From Artemisia argyi (lineage: Eukaryota > Streptophyta > Magnoliopsida > Asterales > Asteraceae): a stretch of 64,000 nt of DNA. A program made the position numbers and the translations under genes. The notes under the pieces were generated by a model, which ran no database searches, was not told the origin of the DNA, and saw only the letters and a program-made list of their open reading frames with translations. This document shows, piece by piece, positions 61,237-64,000 of this stretch. The stretch lies in the NCBI GenBank assembly GCA_030686995.1, contig CM060684.1:5973897-6037896 (forward strand), given 5' to 3'. Each line of letters starts with the position of its first letter. The first letter of the stretch is position 1.

Positions 61237-64000
61237 AATGCGAACTTCAAGGGTAAAGGCAATGGTAATGGTAAAGGCAATCAAATTGCGAATCACCAAC
61301 AGAAGCCTAAAAAGCAAAATCCTCCTTTTCAGAAGAAGAAGGAAAATTTCAATAAGGATTTGGCTAAATGTCACCACTACAACACTCCTGGTCATTGGAA
61401 GAAAAACTGTCCATTGTTTATAGAGGAGTTGCGCCTCAACAAAAGTAAAATGCCTGGTAACGTCGCAAGCACTTCAGGTATGTTTATGATTGAGTTATTT
61501 TCTTTTCCTCGTAAGAATAATTCCTGGATATATGATACAGGATGTGGTACTCACATCTGTAATACGTCGCAGGGACTTAGAGGAGCAAGGAAGCTGGCCT
61601 ATGGAGAAAGATACTTGTACGTAGGAAATGGAGTACGTGCAGCAGTTGAAGCCATAGGGACTTTCGATTTAGTTTTACCTTCAGGGATGATACTAGTATT
61701 GAATAATTGTCATTTTGCACCCTCTATTGTTAGGGGTGTCATTTCAGTTTCTTTGTTATTGGATAATGGTTTTGTTCACACATTTATTAATAATGGAATT
61801 TCTGTTTCTTTAAATAATGTTTTTTACTTCAATGCAATTCCAATAAATGGTGTGTTTGAAATTGATATGGAAGATTCCATGTCCAATAGAAATAATTCTG
61901 TGTATAGCATTAACAATAAGAGAATCAAGTCTAACTTGGATTCGTCTTATCTTTGGCACTGTCGTCTTGCTCATATAGGCAAGGATCGCATGCAAAAGCT
62001 GCAACATGATGGGCTTTTACAAAAGATCAATGATGAATCATTTGATAAATGCGAGTCCTGCATATCTGGGAAGATGACAAGGAAACCTTTTTCACCACAA
62101 GTGGAAAGGGCAACAGATCTACTTGGATTAATACACACTGATGTGTGTGGTCCACTTAGACATGTGTCAAGACGTGGTGCTACCTACTTCATAACCTTTA
62201 CGGATGATTATAGTCGTTATGGTTATGTTTATTTACTTAAACATAAACATGAAGTCTTTAATACCTTCAAGGTTTTCAAAAGTGAAGTAGAATTACAACT
62301 CGGTAAGAAGATTAAGGCACTTCGATCTGATAGAGGCGGTGAATATTTAAGCCAAGAGTTTAAAGATTATCTAGCTGAGTGTGGTATAGTCCAGCATCTC
62401 ACGGCTCCTTATACTCCACAGCAAAATGGTGTATCTGAAAGGAGAAATCGTACTTTGCTAGACATGGTACGATCAATGTTTAATCTTACATCTCTACCCT
62501 TATCCTTTTGGGATTATGCCCTTGAAACTGCTATTCGCATATTGAATATGGTTCCAACAAAGAAGGTTGATAAGACTCCATATGAATTATGGACAGGAAA
62601 AGCTCCTAGCTTTTCTTACTTAAAGGTCTGGGGTTGTGACGTGTTTGTTAAACGTGATTCACCAGATAAACTCCAACAGAGATCTGTTAAGTGTATCTTC
62701 GTAGGATACCCAAAGGAAACAATGGGTTACTACTTTTACTTTCCACCAGAGAATAAAGTCATTGTGGCTAGGTATGGAGATTTCTTTGAAAAGAATCTTA
62801 TATCTCAAGAATTCAGTGGGAGAGTTTATGATCTAGAAGATGAAGATACATCACCTTCTGAAAACACTAGCACACTTCCTGTGGAACCTGAAAGTTTAGG
62901 TCCTCCACCTGAAGTGGAAGTGGTACCCATTCGCAGATCTTCAAGAACTGTGAAAGCACCCGAACGTCTATGTCTTAACGTAGAGTGTGAGGATACGATA
63001 CTAGGGGATCTTAATGAACCTACTAGTTATAAGGCTGCCATTAATGGTCCTGAAAAGGAGAAATGGCAGAGTGCTATGAATGGGGAAATGCAGTCCATGA
63101 AAGACAATGAAGTCTGGGAAGAAGTAGACTTACCTCCAAATGCTAAGGTAGTTGGAAGTAAATGGCTCTACAAAATGAAAACAGACATGGATGGCATTGT
63201 ACACATCTATAAGGCTCGTTTGGTAGCTAAAGGCTATACTCAAACATTTGGTGTTGACTACGAGGAGACCTTTTCTCCTGTAGCTGACATTAGAGCTATT
63301 AGGATTCTCTTAGCCATAGCTGCCTACTATGACTATGAGATATGGCAAATGGATGTCAAAACCGCCTTCTTGAATGGTCGCCTAGATGAAGACATCTATA
63401 TGGCGCAGCCTGAGGGGTTTGTGAATCCAGAATTTCCAAACCGTGTATGCAAACTTAAAAGATCCATTTATGGATTAAAGCAAGCATCACGTCAATGGAA
63501 TAAGAGATTTGACGCAGAAATCAAAAGTTTTGGATTTAGTCAAAATCTTGATGAGCCATGTGTATACCAGAAAGCTAGTGGGAGTAATGTTACTTTCCTT
63601 ATCCTATATGTCGATGACATATTAATATTAGGAAATCATATACCAAGTTTAAACGAAGTTAAAGCTTATCTTGGTAGATGTTTTTCTATGAAGGATTTAG
63701 GAGAAGCGACATTCATCCTTGGAATCAAGATCTACAGAGATAGATCAAAGCGGTTGATTGGATTAAGTCAAAGTACTTACATTGATAAAGTATTGAAGAG
63801 ATTTAATATGCAAAATTCCAAGAAAGGATATTTGCCAATGCAAGTGGAACATGGCTTAAGTAGCAAACTATGTGCCTCAACACCTGAAGAGGTTGCAATC
63901 ATGAAGAAGGTTCCGTATGCTTCAGCAGTAGGATCTATCATGTATGCAGTTAGATGCACAAGACCTGATGTGGCGTTTGCACAAAATATGACCAGTCGTT
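61237..64000 (+). pseudogene. Ty1/copia Pol region, partial (runs off window)
   Basis: Same frame as gag, with no further stop to 64000. Zinc knuckle CHHYNTPGHWKKNC (61369-61410) with Tyr in place of the second Cys; protease YDTGCGTH (about 61531); integrase HHCC (61951-62061) and DDE (HTDVCGP 62140, RSDRGGEY 62329, NGVSERRNR 62431); reverse transcriptase with KTAFLNGRLDEDIYM (63358) and YVDDI (63607); and the start of RNase H at the right edge. Order INT before RT is diagnostic of Ty1/copia. Marked as a pseudogene only because of the stop at 61234; otherwise it looks well kept. Confidence 0.9.

Overview
The window looks like nuclear DNA of a dicot plant. It is AT-rich, its spliced genes have GT/AG introns, and it is dominated by LTR retrotransposons, MITE-like elements and long (TA)n arrays. 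The TIR-NBS-LRR gene excludes grasses. The repeat style suggests Asteraceae, but that is inference only. There is no bacterial, organellar or CRISPR content.

Layout. 1-1200: AT-rich host DNA. 1201-11620: a complete, very young Ty3/gypsy element of the Tat type, with 499-bp LTRs, a 5-bp target duplication and one gag-pol frame. It also carries a separate four-exon gene on the opposite strand with its own TATA box. 11621-17800: gene-poor DNA with a dispersed repeat and three head-to-tail hairpin-ended (Helitron-like) elements. 17841-29713: a small local family of secreted peptide genes with a CC-x6-CC core, split by a 9.7-kb non-coding LTR retrotransposon (18420-28108, minus strand). Its 3.46-kb LTRs carry a relic of the 5S rRNA internal promoter. 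30500-36200: a cluster of broken gene fragments (PDR-type ABC transporter, a short phosphoglucomutase-like piece, cellulose synthase, a coiled-coil ATG11-like piece, sucrose synthase). Part of it is copied at 42500-43560 on the other side of the main host gene. 37301-41441: an apparently intact four-exon TIR-NBS-LRR resistance gene on the minus strand (1274 residues predicted). 43680-46100: a three-fold local duplication containing a SINE. 46400-51720: at least five MITE-like modules with inverted repeats, each set in (TA)n tracts. 51717-51986: the 3' end of an Armadillo-repeat gene. 53069 to about 58200: a relative of the long-LTR family, disrupted by a young 2.6-kb non-autonomous LTR element (53798-56372). 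About 58300-64000: the 5' part of a Ty1/copia element that runs off the window. It is open apart from one in-frame stop at the end of gag.

Only the resistance gene and the peptide gene at 17841-18137 look like host genes that could work. The rest is mobile DNA, its cargo, or relics. Splice sites were assigned by eye from GT/AG signals and from reading-frame continuity, which closes exactly for both spliced genes.
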